Origin: Echinococcus granulosus
Lineage: Eukaryota; Platyhelminthes; Cestoda; Cyclophyllidea; Taeniidae
Reading direction: 5' to 3'
Assembly: GCF_000524195.1 (NCBI RefSeq)
Contig: NW_020170451.1
Span: forward strand, 79,972-143,971
DNA length: 64,000 nt
Of the stretch, positions 48,415 to 61,114 are shown piece by piece. The position numbers and the translations under genes were made by a program. The notes beneath the pieces were generated by a model. The model saw nothing but the letters and a program-made list of their open reading frames with translations. It made no database searches and was not told the origin of the DNA. The stretch's first letter is position 1. Each line of letters opens with the position of its first letter.

Positions 48415-51400
48415 ATGGAAAGGCTTTAAAGTGGTCACCATTGTACGCAGCCACAGGCAGTTTTAAATGACATAAAGCCTAAATTGGTTATTAATTTTAA
48501 AATAAACGACCGTTGACTTTCTTCGGAACGACATATATCCTTGTTTCCATGACTTTGTCAATAAATCAGGAACTGAGTGTTATTTGGTGGTAAATTTTGA
48601 AATTATTTTGCGTAAAGGTGAATTTGTTTGAGGTCAGATCACCCAAAAATGGTCAATTCATCTAGTGTTTAGCTACAGACCGGCATATAAATGGCCTTAC
48701 ATTAGTACCTCCGAATCATTATATTTTTTATTTGTTAATCCAAATATCCACCAATAAAACATTTAGTACCTTCAATGATGCATGAAATTACAAATAAGTG
48801 CTATGTAAAATCACGTTTTCGTGCTCTTTCAAATAATAAGAAATGAGGAATACCAGTGTCAATGCACCAACTTATCACTTACTTTTAAGTTAGGGATGAG
48901 AACATTCATACGAAATTTCCCAGTTTTGTTCGAAAACAGACCTTTTTCTGGTTATTATAAAATTTATCCATGCACACAGACGTCTTGCGAACACAGTGAT
49001 GGATGCGTCTGTTTTGCCGAAGGTCACAAGTCACTTTTGCCAGCAATGCCGCAGCATGATTCACATTGGCAGTGCCAACAAGCACATAATGAAACAAGCA
49101 TTCACGTAAAAAAGGGTAGGCTTGCAAAAAATTGTCTTATGTGAAGACTATTACACTAACTAAAATTGAGTTTATCAATTACCTGGATCTTTAAAAATCC
49201 CCTGAATGTTTGATTGAAATGTTACCGTGTGACTAATTGTGTATCAATCTACTTGGTCACTTGCGAGCTTAAGTGTCTGCGTTTACGGATGTTCGAATGG
49301 TAAAGATATGCAAAAATTCCAAAGAGTGAAAAGATATCGGGTTGCCTACCGTTCGCACATTCCATGCAGATGAGGGAAAAACGCATTTAATAGAAACACC
49401 AGAGTGAGTACAAATTCCACTTGTCATTCTAGACCCTTTGTTTGATTTCTTGTTCACGTAGATGTAGACAAAGTTGTAAGTGAAGTTTATAACTCATTCA
49501 GACCATTCTTAAAACAGCAGCTGTTTACGCAAAAGAACTGTGAAGAAAATTTTGAGTCCAAAAACATTTTTTTTGCAATAAGATTAAAATAATTTAAGAT
49601 ATTCTGACTAATTGGTGCAACACTTAATCGCCCAGAAAATTATACTTTTTAAGATCAACGTTATAACAAAGTAAACATTTTAGTAAGATATTTCCTACCA
49701 AAACTGGTTCATTTAACTGCTAAAAGGTTCTGTTACCTGATTAAAAACAAAGGCTCTACAGTTCAATTTTCCCCATGTAATTTAGTTCTGCAGTATTTAA
49801 GTGCTACCTAAATATTTTTTCAGTAGCAATAAATCATAAGAAGGTGGGTTGTTGGGTACAAACCTTTACTACTACCCAAACTCTGGTTGTTTCCTTTAAA
49901 TACATCGCTATTGTAAAAGATCTAATATTTTGAAATGATATTAAGCCTGTTCGAGGTCTGGCGGGCAATAAAATTTAAATGAAATTATAAATAACTACAT
50001 CGTGTACATACAGGGACTTTGATAGGATTAATTTCATTCAGTCGTCCCCGTAATTCCACCGATTAACGCAGGCATGGATTAATTGGATACATTATTCATT
50101 ACCTAGTTTCTATATTAGTTACTTTGCTTGTTTTAGAATTTGCTTTGTAAACTAGGATGATATAGTTTCTCTGTGTAAAATATTATTAACTCTAGTATTT
50201 CTTTAAATCTAACGGTAATGTCAAGTTAAAAAGTCATTGTAGCTTGGCCAAACATTTCGAAATAAACAAGCATGGTACGCGAGATGATCTTCCATTTCTT
50301 TTGACTATGTATTCAAGCCACGAGGATGCTTCAGTTTCCACGGTTCGTACTTCGGCTTCTCGACGTGGTGCTCAGGTTATGTTGATAGCCCCCGGCTTTT
50401 CCACACCTTAGTAATATGCTACTAGTAATAGTGTGGACTTACCACTTTGGTCTGTCACTTCTTCGCAGAAGATTCGGGGCACCGGAATAAGAGATGTCGA
50501 ACAATTTACCGTATTCGTGGCCATTTGGCGTCTTTAAGTAAAACGCAAACGTTATAATTTGCTAGACCAGGCAAATGCAGCTAAAGGTCCCAAAAGGTTT
50601 ATAACTGTACATAAAGTATTTTAATGGGATACTTCATTTAATCATTAATTTATCACATACATTTCTGCAGTCCTCTAAACTTGTTTTGGATTATTTAATA
50701 CTCCCTTTTTCAATAGCAGACTTTCCAAGCCTCATTTTTATAAAGAATATTCACACATTTCCGTGTAGTAGTTCAGCTAAAAACTGTCGAAAATTTCTTG
50801 GTTAAAGTAATTTATAAAGCTCATTTAATGTACTAAAGCGCTTAAGCGTAAATATGTTTTTTAGGCTTCGTTTAGCGGTAGTTTTTAAACACTATCGTCA
50901 TGGTCACTTCAAGTATCACAATCTCGATACACATTTGACAGAAAACATACTTGCATGCAAGTCATACCAAAATGATGAGATTGAAAGTTGGAAATATCCC
51001 CTATGATTAGGTTACTGTCTCAGTGTCACTAGTCTGTAAGCTTAGGACGAGCAATGGATGATGGATTTGGATGGGGCAGACTACACTTTCAATATTTGTC
51101 CTCTTCAGCTGTCACGTCAGGGCTTATTTGATAATTGCATTCTAGTAATTTTTGTTTTTTAAATGCCATATACTACCTGTGACTCTCTCATTTGTATCCT
51201 TGACGCATTTTGATGGAAGGTCGTGATGGCTTATCTCCATATAAACAAGTGATTTTCTGTGTTTGACTTGAAATGTATAAGCCTAGCTGCTGGGAGCGAC
51301 CCAAGTCATTGCTTATATTTAACTGTGTGAAGAGAAACTTGGTGGTACCATTGATAGCTAAAACTGACACCTAAATTCACCCCTTATGTATCACCATAAC

Positions 51401-54400
51401 TATAAATATTCTTACCTTAACCACTAAACCTCCAATCGCTAATTCTCGAAACCAAAGCCTATTTGCTATGTAACTTGTTTAGTATGTAGCAAAACGAGTA
51501 CTGAAAATGAACCACTATCAATTATGAACTCCAGACGATATTGTGTTGTGGGACAAGAAAGCAAAGGAAGCTGGTCTTTACTTTTCAACCGAAACAGCGA
51601 GTGACCAAGCAAAAAGACTAGAAATTATTCAAAATAGGGTAAATTTCGTGTAGCTCTTAAAGTTCATGAACTGAATTTGATAAATAGTTTCGACCAGAAA
51701 TGTGGCCACCATGAGCATTTTTAGCGACTTTGTTCGACCAAAATCAGAATAAGTTTTGAAACAATGGCATTAGGTGCAAAGGCTCTTTTAAACTACTTTC
51801 GATGCTGATGAAAAAATTTCATTTCCATGTGACGTTCTTCAACCCCAATCCAATACCCACAACCGAGCTTAAAATAAAAGGTTTCCTCTCTGGCATTTTT
51901 GCGGTGACGGTAATGCCATCTACTCCAGTGAACGACGAGAATTGACTATTCATCAATTTGTGGTTAGTTGTTCCAAAAACAATGGACATTCCGGACTTTA
52001 GTCTAAATGGATGAAAAGCTTCTTAAACTACATAAATGTTTCTAAAATTAAAAGAAGTATCGTAGTTTACTAGGTCAGATATGAACAGCATAAACTTAAT
52101 GATTAGTGTCATTTGAGAATAAAAACTATTTCTGAAAAAGAATGATATTTCGGACATTTTCGTTAAACCTTCATAGCCACTACCGTTAATGCTTAAAACG
52201 GTGAACTTGTCCTAGGTCATTTGCCAACAAAACTGCCTTTACGCTGGGCGGATTTCCTAAAAATAATTGTGCCATTCCATGTTCCTAGTTATTGCCCTGT
52301 TGACGCAAGCCTATTAAAGTATTGCAGAGGAGTGTGAAGGTTGAAACTGATTAAGGCAAACGAAGCCACAAACGGATATTATAAGGCACTATGAATCTTA
52401 ATTTTCATTGATGAGTTCTGCCAAACGTAGCTAAAAATAGGAGTAAGTGAGTTAAATAGTTTATACGGCTCCGATCATAATCTTAGCTGACTGCAGTGGA
52501 ATACTCATAATTGGAATCTACTAATATTTACCTAACTAGATTTTAAAATCGTTGCCGATTCTCAATTTACACAATGTTTTCAAACGTAAAAGGTGTTCCT
52601 GGATCTAAGGGAAAATCTAACGCAAATCAGCCTCCTTTCTATCCTACTTTTATTTCTATAATGGCTATTCTATTTCACATTTGGTCTTACGATTGTCTAA
52701 TGCTTAAGTATGGTAACTCTTACCCGGAAAAATATGATTCTCAAGGATGCAGATAAAGAAAATAGGGCTGAGAATGAGGTAAGGTAGTAATTCCAGTATC
52801 CTGACTTCTGCCATGAAGTCTTTGCAGGTAGTTTGTCAGTAATTCAAGATGTGATATGCCAGGTTATGAGGCAAAAGGTTGACAAGAGGGGTCGGTGGTG
52901 GAAGGTGCTTCCAGTTAAAGCACTGATCTTGGATGTTTCTTGAAGCAAGTCCTTCGTTATACACTTTTTAACGTAAATATTACTGTATCTGGTAGATAGA
53001 TCTCAGCTGTCTTGCCGTTTGGTCTTCATCAAGTGAGTGATCGTATCTGCTATCGCCAAATATCGGCACCCAGGCGCACACAGCTAACACATTCTTCCAC
53101 GGATAGAGTGTTGGGCGCATCAGAGTTGTAAAGTGGATGGTAAGGCAGGTGGATATGACCATCGATGAAGTCTTCTTTCGGTTAACTAAGGTTGCAATGC
53201 AAAATCCGCTTTTTTTGAAAGTCAGACAACAAAATTTTCCAAAGTGGAGTACTTTTACAGGGTGTTTATGGTAAATGACTGTTTGCAAATTGATGGTCAA
53301 CAGAAATTCCTGCCACCTGCTAACACACGCGATACCAGTTTGCCTAGAAATTACCGCACCGCTTCCTTCCCAGCTGACAGGCTCAGATCGCTTGTTTGGT
53401 TACCAGTTACACTAAACTCTGCTGAAAATTATTATGCCACCTTACTCGCGATGTGACGCACCAAGAACGAAACAATTTTACATGAACAAGAATAGTTCTT
53501 TCTCAGTTTAACGCAACATCTTGGAGTGATTCAACGTAAGAATCAATTTGTTCAAATCGTTTCCGGGTGGTACATTGTGCTGCCGCACACCGACCCCTAA
53601 GTGCCGTAAAAATTAGAGAAAGAACTTCTGTAGCCTTCGAACTAATTATCATTTCAAATAGCAGACAAGCTGGAATCACACCTGTTAGGCTGAATTCATG
53701 TTTTGGGAGACGTAAAGCTAAAATAAAAGCAGATAAATATGAGTTGTGTAATGACATATGTTTATGCCCCATAGTACATAGTAGTAGTCATATACAGTAT
53801 TATAGCCCTCCAGCTAGCTACAACAACAAAATGCACAGGCTACTATGCTCTTCTGATGAGCTCGAAAATTATTTCATGACTTAAATGTGCAGCGATGACG
53901 AATTGTCTTACGAATCTTGCACATGATTGTATAAGGCAAGAGTTCGCAAAAGAAAGCAAAAATATGTCTGCTGTATGCTGAAAAATTAAATAGCGTAGAT
54001 ATAATGGCTAAAGTAGTTCATTTTTAAAGTCAGTCTACCTAAATTGAGAGCTAGACTTGAAAACAAATGTAAGGGAGGCACTGAGAAACATCAGAAATAG
54101 TTTGCAAGGGACTATGAAAAAAATACACTGGATAAAGAATGGTGCAAGCTAAGAAGAACCAAGAGGTAAAATCACTAGAACAGATCTAGATTTATTGTAG
54201 GGTATAAAAGAGGTTGTGGATAAGTAACCGCATGGATTGGAGACGCTTGAGCGGGAGGAGTTAAAGGAAAACAGGAGATGGCATTTGACAGAGGAGAATT
54301 TCTAGAAGAGCACGAGGAAGAATCAGCAGAGTGGAGTAATAAGTATGCAGAAGACAATCTACAAAGGTGTTACTTCTCCACTTCTAGCATCATTTCAATC

Positions 54401-55672
54401 CTCAGCAGATTGAATGCTTCAAACTTTGCTTCATCTCATTAACCCACATCTCTTCTCATCCTTAAAGTTATTGTTTAATGCGATTTCGACATGACTTAGT
54501 TCATTGCCTTCGGGTGTACTGTTTTAGATTTTGTCTTCCTCAAAATAAACTTCAAATTTCATTCGTAACGTATTTACTATCATCCAGCACTTTTATAACG
54601 CTTAATAATTTCATGGCTTTCTCACATATGACGGAATAGTATTTACCCCTCTTGTTTACAAACGATGCTCCTAATAAAAAATATCTAGGCTATCTTTTTG
54701 ATTTGTGCCTACTCTCACCGTTAATCGCTTATTTAAAGTCGTATAGAGATATCAGATACGTGGATGGAACATTCATGTGCGTGAACTATTTTTTGTGTGA
54801 TGCATGCATTCTACAGTTTATAGTTGACTTCCTTTTGACGTGATAGGTCAATGGAACAACAATCAGTTCCCCAAACTTAGTTTCTAAACACGAAGACATT
54901 GCATACACCGCATAAAGATAAATTTTTCAGCTTTTGTGAAAATTGCACCTTGGTATCCTATAGTCATTCAAGCATTTGTACATTTTCAATCAATTCTCCT
55001 TCTTTTTTCGAGAGAAACTAATGCTCAAACTCGGGAGAAGTCCCGTTTTAATAGGTATTTAATTAATGACATGCAACTATTAAAGACAATGACGAGAATC
55101 ATGAATAAATCAACAAGTTTAAACATAAAATTCATCTTATTCATACCTCAAAGAACCAGATTGGATTAAAAATACATTTTCCCCTGCACCTCTTGCACTC
55201 ACTATTTCAGAACCTTTTGTCAGAACCATTCGTCAACCACCTACTCTTAGCTACGAACTTTTTCCAATTTTCGCGATTTTAAATTGTAAATATACTCCAA
55301 AACCTCGCACCATTGAAATTCTGTGGTGGAAGCTACTCAATATTTTTTCGCTTGAAATTCGGTAAACTTCCTGTGTTATCTGCATTATTTAGGGATAAGC
55401 AAATCAGTTTCCCACAATAACGCTTAAATGCTATGCAGTTTTAGTAGAAGTACGTTACCATGACTGCAAGTTTCCGCAATTTGATTTTATGCATAGTATT
55501 GTGTGTGGCTCAAATAAAATTTTTCGCATGTACTTTTGGTAGTAATGCAATTGTATTCTAGTGGTAGGCTTATTGCCTCTGACGAGACATTATGTGGGCA
55601 ATGCCTTAGAAGGGAATGTAAAAATGAGACGATATATAATTGACTTAAAAATGCTTTTTTTCAAGAGGATAA
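48415..55672. other. Long AT-rich stretch, no gene recognised
   Basis: The largest opening is 107 codons at 48,821-49,144 (+ strand) with a cysteine-rich patch, YPCTQTSCEHSDGCVCF, but no family match. Minus-strand openings at 52,980-53,300 and 53,503-53,772 overlap + strand ones and show no convincing motif, though the minus strand near 53,100 reads HIHLPYHPLYNS, faintly like a retroelement segment. A 48-bp segment at 52,661-52,708 resembles one at 63,945-63,993. Confidence 0.35.
52661..52708 (+). repeat. Dispersed repeat segment, copy a
   Basis: ATGGCTATTCTATTTCACAT followed by TTGGTCTTACGATTGTCTAA resembles 63,945-63,993 (ATGACTACTCTGTTTCAAAT then TTGGGCATACGGATGTCTAA). About three quarters of the positions agree by eye. 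The wider family is unknown. Confidence 0.45.
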
Positions 55673-56420
55673 GGTAGCACCCCTTAAATTTACTTAAGAC
55701 CAAAGAATGCGCTGAGGGGCTACTGGCATAGCCCGGAAGTCATGCCACTTAGTGGAAGTACAAGGACGGGACCTTAAGTGCTTGCGAAAGTAAAGCGAAG
55801 AGTTTAACAAATAAATAAAGTAATACACATCTCTCTATTTTGAGCGTCGTCTCCGGCTCTCCCCATGGTCATACCCGCAAAGGGATTCACAAAGTATTCG
55901 GTGCTGTTAGGAAAACGCAAACGAACCAACTGCGCTGGTCATCAAATTCCATGCAGCTGAGAGGGTATTTGACCGCAAAGTCACTGATCCCTCCTGGTGG
56001 ATTCCAATGAAGCTGGAGTTTTGTCCTTTTCAAAAACTGTATTGGGGAAAGGAGAATGTGCTGGCCGTCACGTATGTCCATCCCCAGTAGTAGGATCAGT
56101 GGCCTTTAAGCAGTCATTTAATAAAGGACAGCATTTGAAATAGAATCGTGGGTATAAGCTTCTGCGTCCGTTGCTCCTTGCCACCTCAGTGCGCCCAGCC
56201 CTACCCGACTAGGTTCTGTCCAACTAGTAGATAAGTGGAGGAGGTTTCGTGTGTTCGCTTAAATGGAAACTTCGATTATGTACAGTGGATAGCTCCGTAA
56301 CGAACTTTTCCAGATTGTTCACGGCCCGAAGGCCATGCCACTCAGCGGAAGTATAGAATTGGACCCTTAAGTGGCCTTGAAACCGAAACAAGGAGATAAG
56401 CGAATAATCGAAATGTCACA
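55673..56420 (-). mobile_element. Short non-autonomous LTR element (TRIM-like), copy 4, rearranged, minus strand
   Basis: The + strand shows the reverse complement of a 3' LTR (55,673-55,829, starting GGTAGCACCCC and ending GTAATACACA). Next to it is TCTCTCTATTTT, the complement of the polypurine tract. The internal sequence runs to about 56,310, and a truncated 5' LTR ends at about 56,420. The internal part carries the complement of the gag-like landmarks, for example GTAACGAAC near 56,297, matching AGTTCGTAACGAAGC in copy 1. The primer-binding site and the adjoining end of the 5' LTR are deleted, and the 3' LTR lacks a central segment. Confidence 0.62.
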
Positions 56421-57080
56421 ATAAAATCCATCATGCCCCATTTCATGTGCGCATTGGTCTTCCAATTTTGTTATCTGCTCATTCAAATTTGATTTCGCCT
56501 GCCAGTCCTGAAAACATTTTGCCTCATTTTAACCCGATTGCCTCAAATTTTAACCTAAATTGTTTTCCAAATCGGAAACGCCGCTTTTATGTACCCTAAC
56601 TATCAGGAAGACCAGTATCTAGGCTTGTTTTTAGCTCTTTGGACTACAGCAGGACGCAATTTCCACTGTTATTTATCTCTAAATGAAGCGTTTATCCTTT
56701 CACGTGGGCCATGCCACCACTGCCACATTTGCGGCGTGGGGGATAATGTAAGCTAATGTGCTTTAGTATCCTTGAAAACTCCGTTTTGCAATTTCGGTGC
56801 ACAATTTATGATCTAGAAGCTCATTTTTTTCCAATCTACTGTTAGATAAATTATACCTTTTCGAAAATCTAGGTGATGCACATTTCATTAAAGTAATTTG
56901 TTAAGTGGCATCAACACAAGTTGCAGCCAATTTGCCTATAATCATACGGTATGAAGACTAAAATATGTGCAAATTAAGCAGAAGAACAGGCACAAGTTAG
57001 GACCGCTATTTCAGGAGTCAAACGCTAGTTATTCAACACTGATAACAAACAGGGAACAGGTGATAACCGGTTTCTATTCA
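56421..57080. other. AT-rich spacer, nothing recognised
   Basis: No gene or repeat of a known family was recognised. Confidence 0.4.
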
Positions 57081-57156
57081 TAGTAGCCAGGTGTAGTTTT
57101 GTCCACATGACTATTATGTCTCCCTTTGCCTTCAAAGAAATGCTTTGGAGCTTGGC
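57081..57156 (+). mobile_element. 3'-terminal fragment of an LTR of the family
   Basis: Starts TAGTAGCCAGGTGTAG and continues CTATTATGTCTCCCTTTGCC then TTCAAAGAAATGCTTTGGAG. The second half matches the family's GTATTATGTCTTCTTTCGTC then TTCAGGGAAGTCTCGGGG. The 5' half of the LTR is missing. Confidence 0.5.
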
Positions 57157-60100
57157 AAATAACAAACGTCGCAAGATTTATTTAAAGTGCAATATTTTTA
57201 GCACCATTCTAGGCTACGGAAGGCCCTGTTGTAATGAGCACCACTAGAAATTATAATGGGAAGATTTTAATCCATGATTACACCGCCATTTTTCCCGAAG
57301 CACATTTTTTATGTATTTCTGTGTAATACGTTTTATTCCTGGGGTATTTTTCCTATGCGCTCACTAAAAGTGGCAGTTTACCAAGAGAATTTCATCTTAC
57401 TGTTATTAATTGCTTAATAAAGGCAGGTGGTTTTGTTTCAGATAGGCTAGATAATAGGGAGTTTCGCAGTTTCCTACTGTTGGCTGCTTCTAAGTGCAAT
57501 GGGCATAAGGGATTTGAATTTACTCAAATTCTATGCATATGTGACATAAATGTTTCAATCCATCATTCTGTTTCCAGATACATTCTATCTATGCAGGTTT
57601 GTGCCTAAAATACACAATCTAGCGGTGACTAAAGGCTGGCGATCGCACGTTATACATCGAACCGTGTGATCTGGAAGCCTCTGATATGACTCACCTTTTG
57701 GTAACCCTTTCCACCCAATGAATCAGCACCAAATAGGTGCCAAGCTTCTTGCGGTGGCATGGGAACCTCGTCTCTTGTTCCCCCTGAGTCTAAGTGGGGT
57801 AGGTAATAACTATATTTAGGCTTTTTGTCTTTTAAGTATGTATTTTAAGATGTTTTCTACAACAGCATTAATCATAAGTGCAGTCTGCGTACTCAAACCC
57901 CATTTTATGCATGGTATCCACTTTTTTAATCATTTGAAGTGTAAGAAAACAGTTACGTTGCATTTATTGTGTCCACTTATAATGTTTTTATGCTGTAGGT
58001 TGACTCTTGGTTATTCAAATGCAAGAATGAATCAAGGATAATGACTCCAAAAGCTTCAAAATACAAACTCTCTCTGTTTAAAGATATCATAGCATCTACT
58101 ATAATCTTTTCAATTTTCCTCCGAAATTCAATCTTTTGTAGAATAATATGCAAAATTCTCCTAATTTTTACCTTCTTTGATGTGCTTTGCTTGTCTGAAC
58201 TTCAGAAAGTTTGGGCACAGGATCCTAGGCTTAAACCCCCTTAATACTACCTATAAAAGCAATGTCTCATAATCTTACGCAGCTTAAGGTCACTTTTCAG
58301 TCGCTTTTGTGGCATGATGAATCACATTTAGGACACTTTAGTGCAGCATGTGACATTGGAAGGTAACGAACCCGATCACCACGATTGGGCTAGCGTGACT
58401 CCACTCAACGTATGCAGGATGACGCACCCTCTAAGAAGATGACCATTCACAAATTGGCATAGTTTTCGTGGCTAGAACGTGAGTCCATCTGAAAGTTACA
58501 ATAAAAGGGAAAGATTATCCATTGGTTGATTTGGTTTAATTAAAGGGGTTTCCCCAACACAGTTAGGAGTAATCTTAGATTATTCTAAAATAACTGCTGA
58601 TCCATTAGTTTCTATTGAAAATATTTCAAAATCCCAATTTCGTATGTTTTTTCTGTCGCAAAATTCTAGGCAACTCACGGCTTAACGGAAGCAAAGTGCA
58701 GACTGAAAGGTGTCATGGAGTGTTACTAAAAAGGACGAAAAATTTACTAAAGTATAGAGTGTCTAACGGTGTTTCCCTCTCTTCCATTATATTTGTTAGG
58801 GACAGGCACTTTATAAAATATGAAAATTTTGCACTTAAACCTTCTGGGTCAGAACCTTTTGCCGCCACTGGTTTGGAGGACGCATAGATTTAAATATAGC
58901 CCTATCGTAGTAACATGGTTATGGGCCCACTTACCCCACGAGTCTAACTTTTCGGGGTTAGCACGGTTTTTCTAGTTAGTTCTGTGCACCACTCATAATT
59001 GAATCTGTCCTAATATGTTTATTCAACACTTGATAACCTGGATGAGTTGCAAGTGCGATCCATTTGTTCTGGCACTGCTGTGAAGTTCTCACGCCATGAA
59101 GAGTTCTTTAACATTCTCCAGCAAATTTTCAATCACTTTCATAAACATAGAGACCTCTCTTTTACCACCTGGATAAATTCATAAATAGTCGAAGTTCGAT
59201 TAATTAATTTGTGTATGAAGTTTAGTTTAAATTAACGTTCGGGATCTCGAACAGTTTGTATAAAACTTTTGCTTTTTACTTTGCTATTTAGATTTTGCAT
59301 TTTTCCATTCATTGACTCTATTTTAAACTGCGATTGATATTTCGGATTATCACATTGCACTTCAGTTACAGTAAAATGACCCTAGAAGCATCCCAAGTGG
59401 AACTCATTTTAATTTATGCCTGACTTACGTTATCTATTCGGCACGATTCACACATCTGGTTCCACCTCACAGCCACAATATTCTAATTTTGGATCGTAGA
59501 CGCATTGCACATGCGTTAATGGCGTGTAAATCGTCCTCTAAGGCATGGATGGTCGTTTTCGTTCAAATCTTACAAACAAATCAGTCAGGATCAGGTGACA
59601 CTTTGAAACAGAAGTAAATTTTTACCTGTGTGTTTAATTTTTCCACCCTAAAGTACAAGCTGAAAATTCCAATGGCCTGAAAGTCACCTTAGAAACAGCA
59701 TACCCTAGAATTTTATGTAACACATAATGCAGATCAAAGCAGAATTGATGAGCCTGTCAACGAAAGGAAATGACTAAAATGAACAGAACAACTGGGAAAG
59801 TTTGATTACAAGTGCACTAAGATTGATGAGCTGGATATTCTAAATGAAAGAATTACTTGAAATACATCACAAATTTGAGACAACATCGAATGACTGACAA
59901 AGGTGCTTTGATTAATACGATAGAATAGCCAAGCAAAGAATGGGTAAAAGGCTGTGCTTTTTATTTTTCTGATGCATAATCAAAACAAAATCTCTCCTGT
60001 AATTGCTACCAGAAACAACTTCCGCTACAAACTACAACAGACTTCAGGTCGGTATCAAAAGTCGGTATCAACAGACTTAACAATGTGCGTAGCTCCTTGT

Positions 60101-61114
60101 GTCAGTTGACCTTTTAGTAGAAAATAACAACGGGAATTTCCTCGTGAATTTGTAGGCTTTGGAACGTAAGATAAGCAAATGCTTAAATCCCACTTAAGCA
60201 TATTTTCGCTTGACACAAACCTTACGGACAAATACTGTCAATGCCAAACTGACCTGTGTAGTGTTGAATTTTAGCAAATTACGACGCATGTTCTATAAGT
60301 GATAAGTTGGTTTGATAGCGGTGAAGTGAATTTGATAGGTGCCTTATATTCAGTTATTTTAAATGATTAAACAGATTTAAAATACGAACCACCTTGTCAA
60401 GTCTGCGCCATGTTGGATGTGTTTTCCGCGCTTGTTGATTGGTACATTCAAGCCAATAATATTTCAGATCGCCCTGTATATAGCCACTGTGTAAGTCGTC
60501 TGGAGCATGGAATTTGCTTAGATGGAGTTCATAAAGAATAAGAATTTACAGGCACCCGCCTTTTTCTTCCAAAATCCGGCGTTGAAGTCAGTGGATTACT
60601 TCCTATCAGTTAAGTTATCAAGCGTGGAGCAAAATTTTCCCGAGAGAAAGATGAAGACCGCAAAATTGAAGAGATTTCTTCTTATTTTTCGGCAAGATCC
60701 TCAGATTCTCTCAGTCCCACTACTCAAATTCACCACATGGTTGACAGTCATTAGCAGCTATAAGAGCAGACAATACTCTGCAAGCTTTCAAAATCAGCCT
60801 TTGGGTCTTATTGAAGTCAAGTTATTGTCAGGTAACGCCAATGCACTGTTCCATCCCTTACCATGACATGAAAAGTTACATCAATTGGCATATTTTGGTC
60901 CAGCTATTTTAAAAAAACAATTAATCATTTGGAAAATATGATGTAAATTGAGCAAGCTTGGTTTATTTTGAGCAAGTTTTTATTAAGGGAATAGATAAAA
61001 TAATAAATGAGCGTAGTATTTTGTAATTTTTGAATACATATGTAACCAGACTACATCATACTCTATGACTTAATGATTTACCAAAAATAATATCGTCGAC
61101 TAGACGCACTAATA
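57157..61114. other. Region upstream of the phosphatase exons
   Basis: No exon was firmly recognised, although the N-terminal (rhodanese-like) half of a MAP-kinase phosphatase would be expected on this side. Openings at 57,838-58,244, 58,615-58,887 and 60,522-60,866 have no motif. The stretch 60,372-60,866 is open in different frames in succession and could hold a poorly resolved 5' exon. A 13-bp tandem pair (GTCGGTATCAAAA / GTCGGTATCAACA) lies at 60,048-60,073. Confidence 0.35.
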
